A stretch of DNA of 64,000 nucleotides, from the NCBI GenBank assembly GCA_033961575.1, contig CM066736.1, forward strand, positions 76,780,852 through 76,844,851. The letters are read 5' to 3'. The stretch comes from Aselliscus stoliczkanus (lineage: Eukaryota; Chordata; Mammalia; Chiroptera; Hipposideridae). Made by a program: the position numbers and the translations under genes. Each line of letters begins with the position of its first letter. Position 1 is the first letter of the stretch. The notes under the pieces were generated by a model that saw only the letters and a program-made list of their open reading frames with translations, had not been told where the DNA came from and did not search any database. Below are positions 11,400 through 23,422 of this stretch, piece after piece.

Positions 11400-13097
11400 T
11401 AAATAACATGTAACAAAATTTATGAATTTAGGAGAATGTAAGAAATTTTTTATACTAGTCATTTTCTCTATTTATAAAATTATTTCAAAATAAAGTTGTT
11501 TTAAATCCCTAATACAAAAACATTCTTTTAAATACCAGGACTGACACTTAGAATTTCATTGCAAACTAACACAACCTCACAGTAGGCCCTTGACCAAAAA
11601 AAAAAAAAGATAAAAAACGCTACCATAAGGTGCCTGAAACATAAAATACTAGCTGTTTTTCACAAAAAGAATATTCTACAAAGCTCTACCACATTTATTA
11701 CTCTATATTATTCACATAAATATATATAATCCCTCTTCTTTATACCACAGGTGATTTGATCAAGTCTTTCTTATTCTTCTATTAAGTACATTCACAGTTA
11801 AAGTACTAAAGACACACAAAAAAAATTTATTAATTCCACATAAGTGTTTTTATTATATCTGACCTAATGTCCTGCTCCCCCACCTGCTCTTCCATCCAAT
11901 CTTGGCCTCTTCTGTTTCCCATCTCCACATAATTTTCCACTGCAGATGTCACTGGAATTCTCCCTGACTGAGGCATTGAGCCATTTCCTCAATTGTCTCT
12001 TGAAACATTTTACAAATACTTAACCTACAGAGAAAAGGAAGGTTTTAAGTTGAACTTTCTGTGTATGAAGAGTCTTCAAATAGTATATGAACTCTACAAA
12101 TATTTACCTTTGAAAAATGCCTATAAACATGCATAAATATTGTAATATAAATTCTTCCGGTTACATATTTGGAAACTGCTTCCACCTTCCAAATTCAGAA
12201 TCAAAACTGTAACATAATTTAAAACATATTGTACTTATGTTCCTTATATATTATGAATCAAAAAATTTCTTCAATTTAACATTACATGGCATCTCATAAT
12301 TCATAGTTGTTACAGGTTTTATTAGATGTTTAAGTCATGATAAGTAGACATCGGCATTCGGCTGACCAACTATATGAATGGTGAGTTTTCTTATACATTT
12401 TACAGTTTAATGACACTACTAAGGCTATATACCACTTTCAGAAGTCAGGTAAAACATTTTAAGAAAAAATTTAAAAAGTACTGCAAGATTTGACAATACT
12501 AATATCACGAACTACTTAACTGTATGTGGAAAATAGATTTCTAATTCTAATTAGATACCTTTAATGTTAATGAGATGAACATCAAATAATCAACCTATCT
12601 CCCAAAAGACTTCACTAAGAAAATTAAAAATGCAATCCATTGAGAAAATTCCCTGTACAATCTGCTGTGAAGAATGTAGAAATTCTGAACTTAGAAGAAA
12701 AGATGCAGAGTATTTATAATAGTCCTTTTGGCTTCCTATTATCCATATCTGACTTTCTTATATGCTGTTAAGAGTTGCGATGTTGAATTTTGGTACAACA
12801 ATGATGAGAATGGAGATAAGTATCTTTAATCCAAAATAATTACCAACACAATTTTTGCCCTAAGGATTCTGTCATTATATTCAGAATTTCACTAAGTGGA
12901 TTGACATAGCTAGGAAAACTGAAGATGAGGCCCAATAAAAATGACCAAATCCAGATTCATAGTTGTCAAAGATGTTTATTAATACTAAGTCAAGGTACAT
13001 TTTGAAAAGTTAACAGTATATCATAATCCTCAAAGAAACCACTAAAAAACTAATGCAAAGGGAGATAACTAAAAAAACAACAAAAGAAATATGGATT
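11400..13097. other. Unclassified intronic sequence
   Basis: AT-rich DNA without a recognisable exon or young repeat. The more complex part at 11860-12030 (C-rich, e.g. 'CTCCCCCACCTGCTC' near 11873) was checked for exon borders and protein coding and none was found. Confidence 0.4.
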
Positions 13098-13113
13098 AAA
13101 AAAATACTCAAAC

Positions 13114-13302
13114 TTGGGTGTGACCAGTTAGCTCAGGTGGTTAAAGCCTCATGCTGATAATACCAGCAGTGCTGGTTCAAATCTCCACATGGGCCACTGT
13201 GAGCTGCGCCCGCCTTAAAAGAGTCAACTATGCCATTGTAGCATGAAAGCAATATGTAACCAACCAATGACCATGGCTTCCCCCAATAAAGTTTAAAAAA
13301 AA
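13114..13302 (+). mobile_element. tRNA-derived SINE, Ves-like subtype
   Basis: Head 'CCAGTTAGCTCAGGTGGTTA' differs from the Ser/Leu-like SINEs of this window and looks like an Ile/Val-type tRNA. B box 'GGTTCAAATCTCC', end 'CCCCCAATAAAGTTT' plus oligo(A). Target duplications AAATACTCAAAC flank it (about 13102-13113 and 13306-13317). Confidence 0.85.
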
Positions 13303-14359
13303 AAAAATACTCAAACCAAAAGAAGGCCAAAAAAAGGAAAAAAGAACAGTAAGATAAAAATTTAAGCCCCTATTTCTGGGGTAGTTTGGGTAAAAACAAT
13401 AATAATAATTAAACCTAACCATATCAATAACATCAAATATTGTATTTATGGACTAAGCACCTCATGTAAAAGGCAAGAGGCTGTAAGAGGTTAAAAAAGA
13501 GGTAGCACCTAACTATATTATTGACAAGAAACACATAGATTTATGTCAAAAATAAACATATAGAAAAAAATATAGCATGAGAACTCTAATCATACAAAAG
13601 CTGGAGAAGCTACATAAATAGACTTCAAATCAGGAGCATTACCAGAGATAAAGCAAATTTCATATTGATGAAAGGGCCAATTCATTAATCTTACTCATAA
13701 AACAGAGGAAGAGAGAAGAGTTGCTACACCTTTTATTTCATTCTCTTGTCTCAGTGCACTCTTACTATTTGTATTCAACATGGTACTCAAAGAAGGCCTG
13801 GGCAATGCAATAAAACAATAAAAAGACATAAAAGGCATAAAAATTGGAAGGAAAGAATTCTTTTCCACAGATATTATCATCTATATAGAAAAATCCTAGG
13901 AAGCTACTAGAACTAATAAGGGAGTTTAGCAAGATAATATAGATTATCAATCTTTCCTTCATCCTTTGGATACAAAATCAATATACAAAACTCAATTGTG
14001 TGACATCAAATGCTGGCAAGTATGTGAGGCAACAGGAACTCTCACACATTGGTGGAAATATAGCCACTTTGGAAGAGAGCTTGGCAGCTTCTTACAAAAC
14101 TAAACACTCTTTTACCATATATTCAGAAATTGCATACCTTGGTAGTTACCCTATAAGTTGAAAACTTCTGTGCACACAAAACCTACACATGGATGTTTAC
14201 AGCAGCTTTATTCATAATTGCCAAAAACAAAGCAACCAAGATGTCCTTCAGTAGGTGAAAGGATAAACTGTGGTACATCCAGACAATGGAATATTGTCAG
14301 CACTAAAAAGAAATAAGCTGTCAAGCCATGAAAAAACATGGAAGAACCTTAACTACATA

Positions 14360-14925
14360 TGAAGTCTGACAACTAAGATTGTGAACTCATCCTAGAAAGT
14401 GCTACACACCTCATTGTTGAATATCACCTGGTCACCTTCAAAGGACTCCCCTTGGGAAGCTATGCACCGAGGCCAGTGCCTAGTCCACCCTTTAAAGCAA
14501 TTTTGGAACTCTTGGTCTGGAATGGCCATCAGAGCTGTCATCATATTACCCTTGATGTCCTGAATGTCAACAAAATGTCTCCCTTTCAATATTTCCTTTA
14601 TCTTTGGGTAAAGAAAGAAGTCATTGGGGGCCAGATCAGGTGAGTAGGGAAGGTGTGCCAATACAGTTATTTGTTTACTGGCTAAAAACTCCCTCACAGA
14701 CAGTGCCATGTGAGCTGGTGCACAGTCGTGATGCAAGAGCCATGAATTGCTGGCGAAAAGTTCAGGTCATCTAATTTTCACGTAACATTTCCAGCACTTC
14801 CAAATAGTAAGCTTGGTTAACTGTTTGTCCAGTAGGTACAAATTCATAATGAATAATCCCTCTGATATCAAAAACGATTAGCAACACCGCTTCAACAAAT
14901 TTGCAAACTTAATTGTCTAACCTTG
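14360..14925 (-). mobile_element. Internally deleted mariner transposon
   Basis: The end at 14361-14376 (GAAGTCTGACAACTAA) and the reversed copy at about 14901-14925 (AACTTAATTGTCTAACC) are degenerate mariner terminal inverted repeats with TA at both borders (14358-14359, 14926-14927). The interior encodes the carboxy-terminal half of a DD34D-type transposase on the minus strand. A full mariner is about 1.3 kb, so more than half is missing, mostly from the amino-terminal coding part. It interrupts an older L1 whose sequence resumes on the right. Confidence 0.88.
14392..14736 (-). pseudogene. Mariner transposase, carboxy-terminal fragment
   Basis: An open frame of 114 codons contains 'HDCAPAHMALSVREFLA', the second catalytic Asp context of mariner (HDNAPAH in active copies). 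The 'YSPDLAPNDFFLYPKIK' block carries the third catalytic Asp, and 'FQNCFKGWTRHWPRCI' follows. In active elements this domain cuts and joins DNA ends at TA sites. The Asn to Cys change next to the catalytic Asp, the missing amino-terminal helix-turn-helix region and the upstream stop show that it is dead. A further piece of the same protein ('GIIHYEFVPTGQTVNQAYY') is readable on the minus strand at about 14799-14856. Confidence 0.9.
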
Positions 14926-15104
14926 TATTGCCAAGTGAAAGAAGCCAATCTGAAAAAGTTTCATACTATATGACCCTAACTATATGACATTGTGGAAAAG
15001 GCAAAACCAGACAGACAAAAAAAAATATCAGTGGCGTGGGAGGTGAAAAGGCAGAATAGGCAGAGCACAGAGGATTTTTAGAGCAGTGAAAATACTCTGA
15101 TATA

Positions 15105-15216
15105 GGGGCCGGCCGAGTGGCGCGGTGGTTAAGCGCTGGCTTGGGAAGCCAGCGGCCCCGGTTCAGGTCCCACATATGAGGGCCAGTGACACTGCCCTCA
15201 AAAAAAAACAAAAACA
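15105..15216 (+). mobile_element. Short tRNA-derived SINE
   Basis: Near-consensus copy: 'GGGGCCGGCCGAGTGGCGCG', hairpin 'GCTGGCTTGGGAAGCCAGC', B box 'GGTTCAGGTCCC'. Target duplication 'CTCTGATATA' lies on both sides (15095-15104 and about 15222-15231). Confidence 0.93.
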
Positions 15217-15657
15217 AAATTCTCTGATATAATTATGGATATGTGTCGTTATACATTTGTCCAGGCCCATATATAACAGCAAGAATAAATCCGAAGGTAA
15301 ACTGTGGACTTTCGGTGATTATGAAATGCCAATATATGGTAAAAAAAAAAAAAAAGTAACATTGTGGCAAGTGATGTTGATAATAGGAGGCTATGCATGT
15401 GTGGGGGCAGGGCTATATAGGATATCTATGTACCTTCCTCTCAATTTTGTTGTAAACCTAAAACTGCTCTAAAAAAATGAAGTTTTTAAAAAAAATCAAT
15501 TGTATGTTTATATACTAGCAACAAAGAACTGGTAATATAAGGTAGGTTCAGAGGTTTCGGGGGATAAAGTCAAAATGTCCAACAAGGAATAGGTAATCAA
15601 GCCAAAATGTATCAACAAAAGGTAATACTATACTATCATTTAAAACATAGAAAAATG

Positions 15658-16057
15658 GGGCTGGCCAAGTGGCACATTGGTTGAGCTGGTTTGGATCCCT
15701 CATTAGGGGCAGTGACACTGCCCTCTACAGCTAAGATGGTGAACAACAGCTCCACCTGGAGCTGGGCTGCCGTGAGTCGCCAGAGACGGCATAGGCTGCA
15801 GCCGGGCTGCAGTGGGCTGCCATAGGCTACTGTGATTGGCCGGCAGCCAGCACGAGCTACCAAGAGCCGCTGTTAGCGGCGGTCCAGTGGCCGGCAACTG
15901 ATCTGCCTCACCTGGGACGAGCACAATGATAATACCAACTAGGGCCAGTGAAGCAATGCCCTCTATCTACAACTAGACTGAAGAACAAAAGCACAGCAAC
16001 TTGTCTGTTCCCCTCCCCCAATTCTCCAATAAAAATCTTAAAAAAAAAAAAAAAAAG
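15658..16057 (+). mobile_element. Medium (about 400 bp) tRNA-derived SINE
   Basis: Short-SINE head fused to a separate body ('CTACAGCTAAGATGG...CCACCTGGAGCTGGGCTG') and the shared tail 'CAATTCTCCAATAAAAATCTT'. About 15 bases of the head between the A and B boxes are lost. Confidence 0.88.
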
Positions 16058-16106
16058 ATCTTGTCTTTTATAGACTAACATATTTACAGATTACATGTGT
16101 GATTCT

Positions 16107-16250
16107 GGGGCCGGCCGAGTGGCGCAGTGGTTAAACGCTGTCTTGGGATGCCGGCGGCCCCGGTTCGGGTCCCACATATGAGGGCCAGTGACACTGCCCT
16201 CAAAAACACAAAACAAAACAAAAAAAAACAAAACAAAAACAAACAAACAT
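16107..16250 (+). mobile_element. Short tRNA-derived SINE with A/C-rich tail
   Basis: Consensus-like head and end, then an (AAAAC)n tail. 'TGTGATTCTGG' flanks both sides (16098-16108 and 16256-16266). Confidence 0.92.
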
Positions 16251-16408
16251 GTTGTGATTCTGGAATCTGCTTCCAAATAATATAAGGTAGTAGTGAGTGG
16301 GAATATAAATAACATTATCCATGAATAGACCATTTTTGAAGCTGGGTTATGAGCAGAAAGGAGTTCAATATCCCATTAGGTCTGCTTTCGCATACGCTTG
16401 ATTTTTCT

Positions 16409-16768
16409 TTTCTTTTTTTTTTTTTAAAGATTTTATTGGAAATTGGGGGAGGGGACCAGCCAAGTTGTTCTTCAATCTTCATTGTGGAGGGCGCCAGTCG
16501 CCATCTGGCTTCCCATCAGCAGCTCTTGGCCTCTAAGCTCAAGGTGCTGAGTTCAGTCTTTAGTTGTGGGTGGGCGTAGCCCACCATTGAACAGGCAATC
16601 TTGTTGTTACACCAGCTGAGCCATCCTGCCACCTGTTGGCAGCTCACCGCTGCTCAGCTCGGGCGCAGTGTTCACTGGCCCATGTGGGAATAGAACCGGC
16701 AGCCCTGTTGCTCAGAGCACGCACTCTAAGCCAACTCTTAACCAACTGAGCCACTCGGGCAGCCCTAA
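16409..16768 (-). mobile_element. Composite tRNA-derived SINE
   Basis: Reverse-complement copy beginning with a T run and ending 'CCACTCGGGCAGCCC'. Target duplications GCTTGATTTTTCT at 16396-16408 and 16769-16781. Confidence 0.92.
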
Positions 16769-16798
16769 GCTTGATTTTTCTATAATGAAAAGTTTTTA

Positions 16799-17187
16799 GG
16801 GCCAGCTGGGTGGTGCAGTTGGTTGGAGCGTGAGCTCTGAGCAACAGGGTCGCTAGTTCGATTCCCACATGGGCCAGTCAGCTGCGGTTGAGCTGAGCTG
16901 CCTGCCAATGAGCTGCCAAAGGCCGGCTGGATGGCTCAGCTGGTGAGATCACGAGATCTTAACAACAAGGTTGCCGGTTTGTCTCCAACATGGGATGGTG
17001 GGCTGCTCCCATACAACTAGATTGAGGGCGGCCGCTGGATAGGGAGCTGAGCTGCACCCTCCACAACTAAGATTGAGGGACAACAACTTGACTTGGAAAC
17101 TGATGGGTCCTGGAAAACCACAATGCTCCCTTCCTCAATTCCCCAACATTGTTCCCTTCCCCAATTCCCCAATAAAACCTTTTAAAA
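16799..17187 (+). mobile_element. Composite tRNA-derived SINE
   Basis: 'GGGCCAGCTGGGTGGTGCAG' head, two tRNA-like modules and the tail 'CCCCAATAAAACCTTTT'. Short duplication AAAGTTTTTA on both sides. Confidence 0.88.
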
Positions 17188-17289
17188 ACAAAAAAAGTTT
17201 TTAAAAATAAGATACTTCGTTGAATGCACTTCGTAACTTCTTTTTATATACATAGATGTAAAAATCCAGAATAAATAAAACTGGCTTAG

Positions 17290-19950
17290 GCCAAATTTCC
17301 TCTCTCATATTGGTCTTGTCCTTTTTGATATGAAGGTGATACCAGTTTCAAAATATAAATTGGCTAACTTTGCCTCTTTTCTATTTTTTGACAGTCTATA
17401 AAAAATAAGAACAACTTGTTTCATTAAGGTTTACTTGAACTTTGTAAACCATCTAGGCCTGATAGTTGCCTGTGGAACCGAGGTGTATTTTTAATTACTA
17501 ATTTTAATTTATTGATGTTATATCTATTCAGGATTTTAATTTGAGTCAGTTTTGTTTAGTATATTTTTCTATAAAATTGTCAATTTCACATTCATCATTC
17601 TCAAATGTATTGGCATAAAATTCCTCATAAACTGTACTTCATCTATATTTCTGATTATGTCTCCATTTTTAGTTTTAATAACATTATTTGTGCCTTCAAT
17701 TTCTTCAATATATCTTTTCAATGGCTCATTATTTTATTAGTTTTTCAAAGCATCAGATTTTTTGGGGGGGCTGTCTGAGTGGCTCAGTTGGTTAAGAATT
17801 GGCTTAGAGCATGTGCTCTGAACAATGGGGCCACCGGTTTGATTCCCACATGGGCACACTAGCTGAGCTGTCGCTGAGCTGACAACAGGTGGCAGGATGG
17901 CTCAGCTGGTGTAACAACAAGATTGCCTGTTCAAACGCCCACCCATAACTAAAGACTGAACTCGGCACCTTGAGCTGAGCTACCTCTGGGATGACTCAGA
18001 GGATAGATCCTGTGCTCTTAACAAGGCTGCTGGTTCGACTCCCGCATGGGTTGGTGGCTACGCCCACCCACAACTAAGACTGAACACAGCTTCTTGAGCT
18101 TGGAGGCCACAAGCTGCCAACTGGAAACCAGATGGCGACTGGCACCCTCCACAGCAAAGACTGAAGAACAACAACTTGGCTGGTACCCTCCCCGAAATCC
18201 CCCAATTCCCCAACACTGTTCCTCTTCCCCAATAAAATCTTAAAAAAAAAAAAAAAAAAAATCACATTTTTATTTCATTAAGTCTTTCTATCATTTCATT
18301 GCTTTCTATCATTAATTTCTATTCGTAGAATTATCACTTTCTCTACTTGCTTGGGCTGCTTATGTTAAATACTTAGCTCACTCATTTCAATCTCTTTTCA
18401 CATGTATGCATTTAAGTGTATGAATTAATCTCTTTAGTACTACCTTACCTGATTTCAAAATGTTTGATATGTGATGTTTTACTTTGTTTCAGTTTCTATA
18501 GAAGTTTAATGTCCATGAAAATTTCTATGACTCATTAATTTTCAAATATTTTTAATTTCTAAACATGACAATGTTGTCTTTTGATATACAATTATATTGC
18601 ATTGTGAGTTGTATATTGTCTGCCATTTGCTACTGTTTGCTTTGTGACTTGGTATGTGGTGAAATTTCATAAATGTTCAGTATACTTAAAAATGTGTATG
18701 ATTTAATTATTAGTTGCAGGGCTTTATAAATGTCCATTAGTTCAAGTTTGTTAACTCTTTTATTCAAATCTTCCATCTTTACTAATATTTAATTTATGTG
18801 ATTTGTTAATTATCAAGAGGTGCATTAAAATATTAATATTAAGGCTATCCATTTATCATTGTATTTTTTCTTTATTTGAAGTTGTATCATATACACATAC
18901 AAATTCATGACATTTACCTTTTCTTAGAAATATTTAAGTCTTCTTAGTAAATTATCCCATTCCTAGTAAATAAATCTCTTAATCCTTGATAATGGCTTTG
19001 ACTTAGTCTAAGTTTTCTTAAGATTATTATACCTATGACAGCTTTTTCTTTTCTTTTTCTTTTGGTTCCTTAGGTTACAATATTTTAGACCCATTACTCA
19101 TAAACTGCAATATAATTGTTTCCTGACTTAAAAAAAAAATCCCATTCTGAAGTCTCCATGTTTTTTCTGTTTACTCTGTTTACATTTATCTTGATAACTG
19201 ATATAGCTGGAATTATTTCCATCACCTTTTTTTTTTTTAAATATACTATGCTTCCCCTCCCTTTTTGCAGTTTTCCTTAAAATGTTAACAGGACTACGTG
19301 AAAGTACAATCTATTATTACTCTTTCTAACCAATAGGACCTCAGAAAGCTTTAACTCAGATCACTACCCCTCCTGTAATATGCATTGTTTTCTAGTACAG
19401 TATTTAATTCTTGTGGATCTATTTATCATGTTGTTTTATAAAATCAGGTTGTCCAGATTTGTCTACATGTTTACCAATTTCTTTGCTAACTTTGTGTCTT
19501 GCCCCCTCCTCTACATTCTGAGTTCAATTTTCTCCCATAAGTACACTTTTAGAAATTCTTTCAGTAATAGTCTACGAGTAGTAAACTCTCTACCTCCATC
19601 TGAAAATACATTTATTTCTCCTTCACTTCAAAATGACCATTTTCAAAGTTATTTTACTTTTCCTTGGCACTCTGAGGATATTAACCTATTGGTTTCTGAC
19701 CTCTATTCATGCCCTTGATATATTGGCTAAACTGACTAATTGCTGTTCAGTTATAAATGACTTGTCTTCTCTCTTTGGTTCCTTTATTACTGTCTCTTTA
19801 ATTAATGTCCAGTAATTTCACTAGAATATATTGAGTAGTCTATCTGTATCTTCTTTCTACTTATAGATTATCTATTTAGTATTTTTAGGCACCATCACAG
19901 AGAAAGAGAAAAAGTGATCTGAGATTGGTTATTTTCTTAATGTCTCTCAT
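17290..19950 (-). mobile_element. Old LINE-1, antisense on the plus strand
   Basis: Sequence such as 'TTTTAATTTATTGATGTTAT' (about 17502-17521) and the following T-rich blocks are the reverse complement of the L1 ORF2 endonuclease to reverse-transcriptase interval. The region from 18560 to about 19950 is more decayed and the boundary is approximate. A composite SINE (17765-18260) interrupts it. It is in the same orientation as HIKESHI. Confidence 0.6.
17765..18260 (+). mobile_element. Long composite tRNA-derived SINE
   Basis: 'GGGGGGCTGTCTGAGTGGC' head, full set of modules, tail 'CCCCAATAAAATCTT' plus about 20 A. Confidence 0.92.
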
Positions 19951-20450
19951 AGGCCTGACAAACCAGGAAACATTTCCCAACATACTTAAGAGTTAATTGC
20001 TCCCTTTCCTATTCTATCTCAGCACTTTATACAAACAACCCGTTACATTACACCCTTCTAACTACTGGTCTACAGAACCATCTTCCTCTGTAAGAATATG
20101 AGTTATCTCAGGCAAGAACTTAATTATCTTTAAATTCCCAAAGTAGAAACCCAAATGTTTGTTAAATACATTAATATGTTGCCTAAATATAATTTTTCCT
20201 CTGACTCTATAGACAATCTCTAGGAGAATGTATATTTATAGTCTAAGAATTTTTATGTCTTTTTTCATCTAACTTTTCAAGGGAACCAGAGATGCAATAG
20301 GAGCAAATGGTACCTAATTTAATTCTCACATTTCTTCACAAAATAACCCCAAGCATGAAAGCAAGAATTATGTCTCTATAAGATCTAATATCTGCAATGT
20401 CCATAAAACCAACAGAACACTGAAGGGGTAATCAAATCTAAAATTTCAAC
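19951..20450. other. Unclassified intronic sequence
   Basis: No coding or repeat signal that I can name. Confidence 0.4.
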
Positions 20451-20462
20451 AATCTTCATAGA

Positions 20463-20973
20463 GGGCTGGCCAAATGGCTCAGATGGTTAAGAGCGTGAGC
20501 TCTGAGCAATAGGGTCGCTGGTTTGATTCCTACATGGGCCACACTGTGCCCAAGTGGATCTGCTGCTGAGCTGCCAACAGGTGGCAGGATGGCTCAGCTG
20601 GTGAGAGCACGTGCTCCTAACAACAAGGTTGCTGGTTCGACTCCTGCATGGATGGTGGGCTATGCCCACCCACAACTAAGACTGAACATGGCACCTGAGC
20701 TGAGCAGCCGGATGATGACTGGACTTGGAGCTGAGCTAGCTGCGCCCTCCACAACTAAGACTGAAAGACAACATGGCCTGCTGAGTGGCTCAGTTGGTTA
20801 AAAGCTTGCTCAAGAGTGTGAGCTATGGGCAACAGGGTCACCAGTTTGATTCCCAGCCCAAGCTGAGCTGCCAACAGTTGACAGGATGGCTCAGCTAAAA
20901 AAGATTGAAGGACAACAACTTGACTATTACCCTTCCCCAATTACCCAATAAAATCTTTAAAAAAAAAAAAAAA
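20463..20973 (+). mobile_element. Mosaic tRNA-derived SINE
   Basis: Composite SINE body up to about 20770. A second head follows ('CTGCTGAGTGGCTCAGTTGG' at about 20778) of the CTCAAGAGTG subtype, then the shared tail 'CCCAATAAAATCTTT'. Flanks AATCTTCATAGA (20451-20462 and about 20974-20985) indicate one insertion of a chimeric element or a nested insertion that kept only the outer duplication. Confidence 0.85.
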
Positions 20974-20985
20974 AATCTTCATAGA

Positions 20986-21604
<619 letters not shown>

Positions 21605-21799
21605 CTAGAAAATAAAAAACTGATCTTAGTTCAGTAGTTTGATGAGTTTTTATAGCCATTATAGTATTGGTATAAGCTGTTATCAAGTAGTCAATTTATA
21701 GTCATTATACCAAGTATAACGTTGGGTTAATCTGATACTCTAATTATGAAATTACCAAATATATCAGAAAGAATGCTAATATCAATAGTGACTCCTATA

Positions 21800-21985
21800 A
21801 AAACAGAGGCTTCAGAGTACAGCAAAGGGAATATAGTCAATAATATTGTATGGTGTCAGATGGGTACTAGATTTATCAGGGTGATCACTTCGTAAGTTAC
21901 AGAAATGTCTAATCACTATGTTTTACAACTGAAAACTATTGTAATATAATATGTCAAATGTAATTAAAAACTTTAAAAAATTATT
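21800..21985 (+). mobile_element. LINE-1 3' UTR fragment
   Basis: 'GGGAATATAGTCAATAATAT' followed by 'ATCAGGGTGATCACTTCGTA' is the 3' UTR motif series of bat and carnivore L1. It is 5'-truncated to under 200 bases. Confidence 0.75.
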
Positions 21986-22140
21986 TTTTAAAAATAGGGA
22001 ATCCAAAAATACATACTATATAACCTTACAATGTTTTAATTAATGTACCTTTTTAAAATATAAATTATTTCAGAAGTGCCCTGAAAAGATTTTACTTACA
22101 TAAGTACACCACTACAGCTTCACAATGTTATAAAAACGAA

Positions 22141-22735
22141 GGGGCTGACCGAGTGGCTCAGTTGGTTAAGAGCTCACTCAAGAGTGCGAGCTGACGGCCG
22201 GCCGAGTGGCGCATTGGTTAAGCGCTGGTTTTGGGATGCCAGCAGCCCCAGTTCGGATCCCACATAAGGGCCAGTGACACTGCCCTCTACAGCTAACAAC
22301 AGCTCCACATGAAGCTGGGCTGTGCGAGCCCCGGTGATGGTGTAGGCTGCAGTCCCTGCTGCAGTGGGCTGCCATAGGCTACAGTGAGCGGCTGGCAGCC
22401 AAGCGTGAGCTGCCAATAGCCGCGGTGAGCGACATCCAGAGGCCAGCGACCGATCTGCCTCATCCGGGAAGAGTGCAATGACGATACCAACAGTGAAGCA
22501 ACAGCCTCCGCAACTAAACTGAAGAACAAAAAGACAGCAACTTGTCTGTTCCACTTCCCCAATTCCCCAACACTGTTCCCCTCCACCAATTCCCCAATAA
22601 AATCTTTAAAAAAAAAAAAAAAAAAAAAAAAGAGTGCGAGCTGAGCTCTGAGCAACAGCAGTTCGATGCCCAGCCCGAGCTGAGCTGCCGCTGAGCTGTT
22701 GCTCAGCTAAAATAAATAAATAAATAAAAATAAAA
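22141..22735 (+). mobile_element. SINE of the CTCAAGAGTG subtype, split by a second SINE
   Basis: Left part 22141-22193 ('GGGGCTGACCGAGTGGCTCAG'...) and right part 22632-22735 (ending in a TAAA-rich tail) form one approximately 150-base SINE. AGAGTGCGAGCTGA is duplicated at the split (22180-22193 and 22631-22644). Confidence 0.9.
22194..22630 (+). mobile_element. Medium tRNA-derived SINE nested in the previous one
   Basis: 'CGGCCGGCCGAGTGGCGCAT' head, body 'CTACAGCTAACAACAGCTCC', tail 'CCCCAATAAAATCTTT' and about 25 A. It was inserted in the same orientation as its host. Confidence 0.93.
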
Positions 22736-22847
22736 ATTGTTAAAAACAAAAGATTGTTCAAAACAACACACCACTGAAGATTGGTTTTCTACTTTGAAGG
22801 TAAAGAACCTCAGCTAATTAAAACAGGTAATCAATCCAGAAATAATT

Positions 22848-23422
22848 AGTCAATCCTCATTATTTGCTGATTCCATATTTGCTAATTGGCTTACTCACTA
22901 AAATATATTTGTAACCCCCAAATCATTATTCATTGCACTTTCAAAGCAGCAAAAAATTTGAGTTGCTCGATGCACATGTTCCCAGCTGAGGTAGAACAAA
23001 GCTACAGTGTCTTGTTTCAGCTTTCATACTGTAAACAAGAGTCCTTTTCACAGTCTACTGAGTGCCATGTTTGCATTTTTATGCTTTTTATTGGTGATTT
23101 GACTGTTTAAAATGGCCAAGCTAAAATCCTGGCTAGTGCTCCTAAGCCCAAGAAGGCTGTTCCATGTCTTATTGAGAAAATAGGTGCTATATAAGTTTCA
23201 TTCAGACATGAGTTATAGTGCTATTTGGCTGAGTCCAGGGTTAACAATCAATAATACATATTAAATAGGTGTCTATAAAATGAAACACACATAAAACAAG
23301 GTTGATTAAAAAAATATGATCAGACGCTTACAGGAACCTAACTGTATTTCCCCTAATGATTTAGTATTTACCAATTCAGTGTTCACAGTGAATTTAGAGA
23401 GCTACTGCAAATAATGAGAACA
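22848..23422 (+). mobile_element. Tigger (pogo/TcMar) DNA transposon relic
   Basis: The left end 'CAATCCTCATTATTTGCTGA' and right end 'GCAAATAATGAGAACATACT' are inverted terminal sequences of a Tigger element. Between them lie its characteristic 5' leader ('TTCCCAGCTGAGGTAGAACA') and a decayed transposase start near 23111 (ATGGCC..., then stops). The approximately 575-base size implies a large internal deletion. Confidence 0.82.

Larger units (their letters stand above)
13520..15490 (+). mobile_element. Old LINE-1 3' half, with mariner and SINE inserts
   Basis: Decayed ORF2 sequence from about 13520 includes the reverse-transcriptase region at 13800-13980 and the carboxy-terminal region 'GGAATATTG...CACTAAAAAG' near 14290-14312. 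It continues after a mariner insertion (14360-14925) through a 3' UTR ending 'CCTCTCAATTTTGTTGTAAA' (15434-15453). The 3' UTR is interrupted by a short SINE. No frame is intact. Confidence 0.8.

Noticed and set aside
15105..15180. Genuine tRNA genes
   Set aside because: The tRNA-like heads with A and B boxes belong to dispersed SINEs with oligo(A) tails and target duplications, and they lack a proper acceptor stem partner.
19380..19718. 112-codon plus-strand frame
   Set aside because: T-rich hydrophobic translation of antisense old L1 sequence; no protein features.
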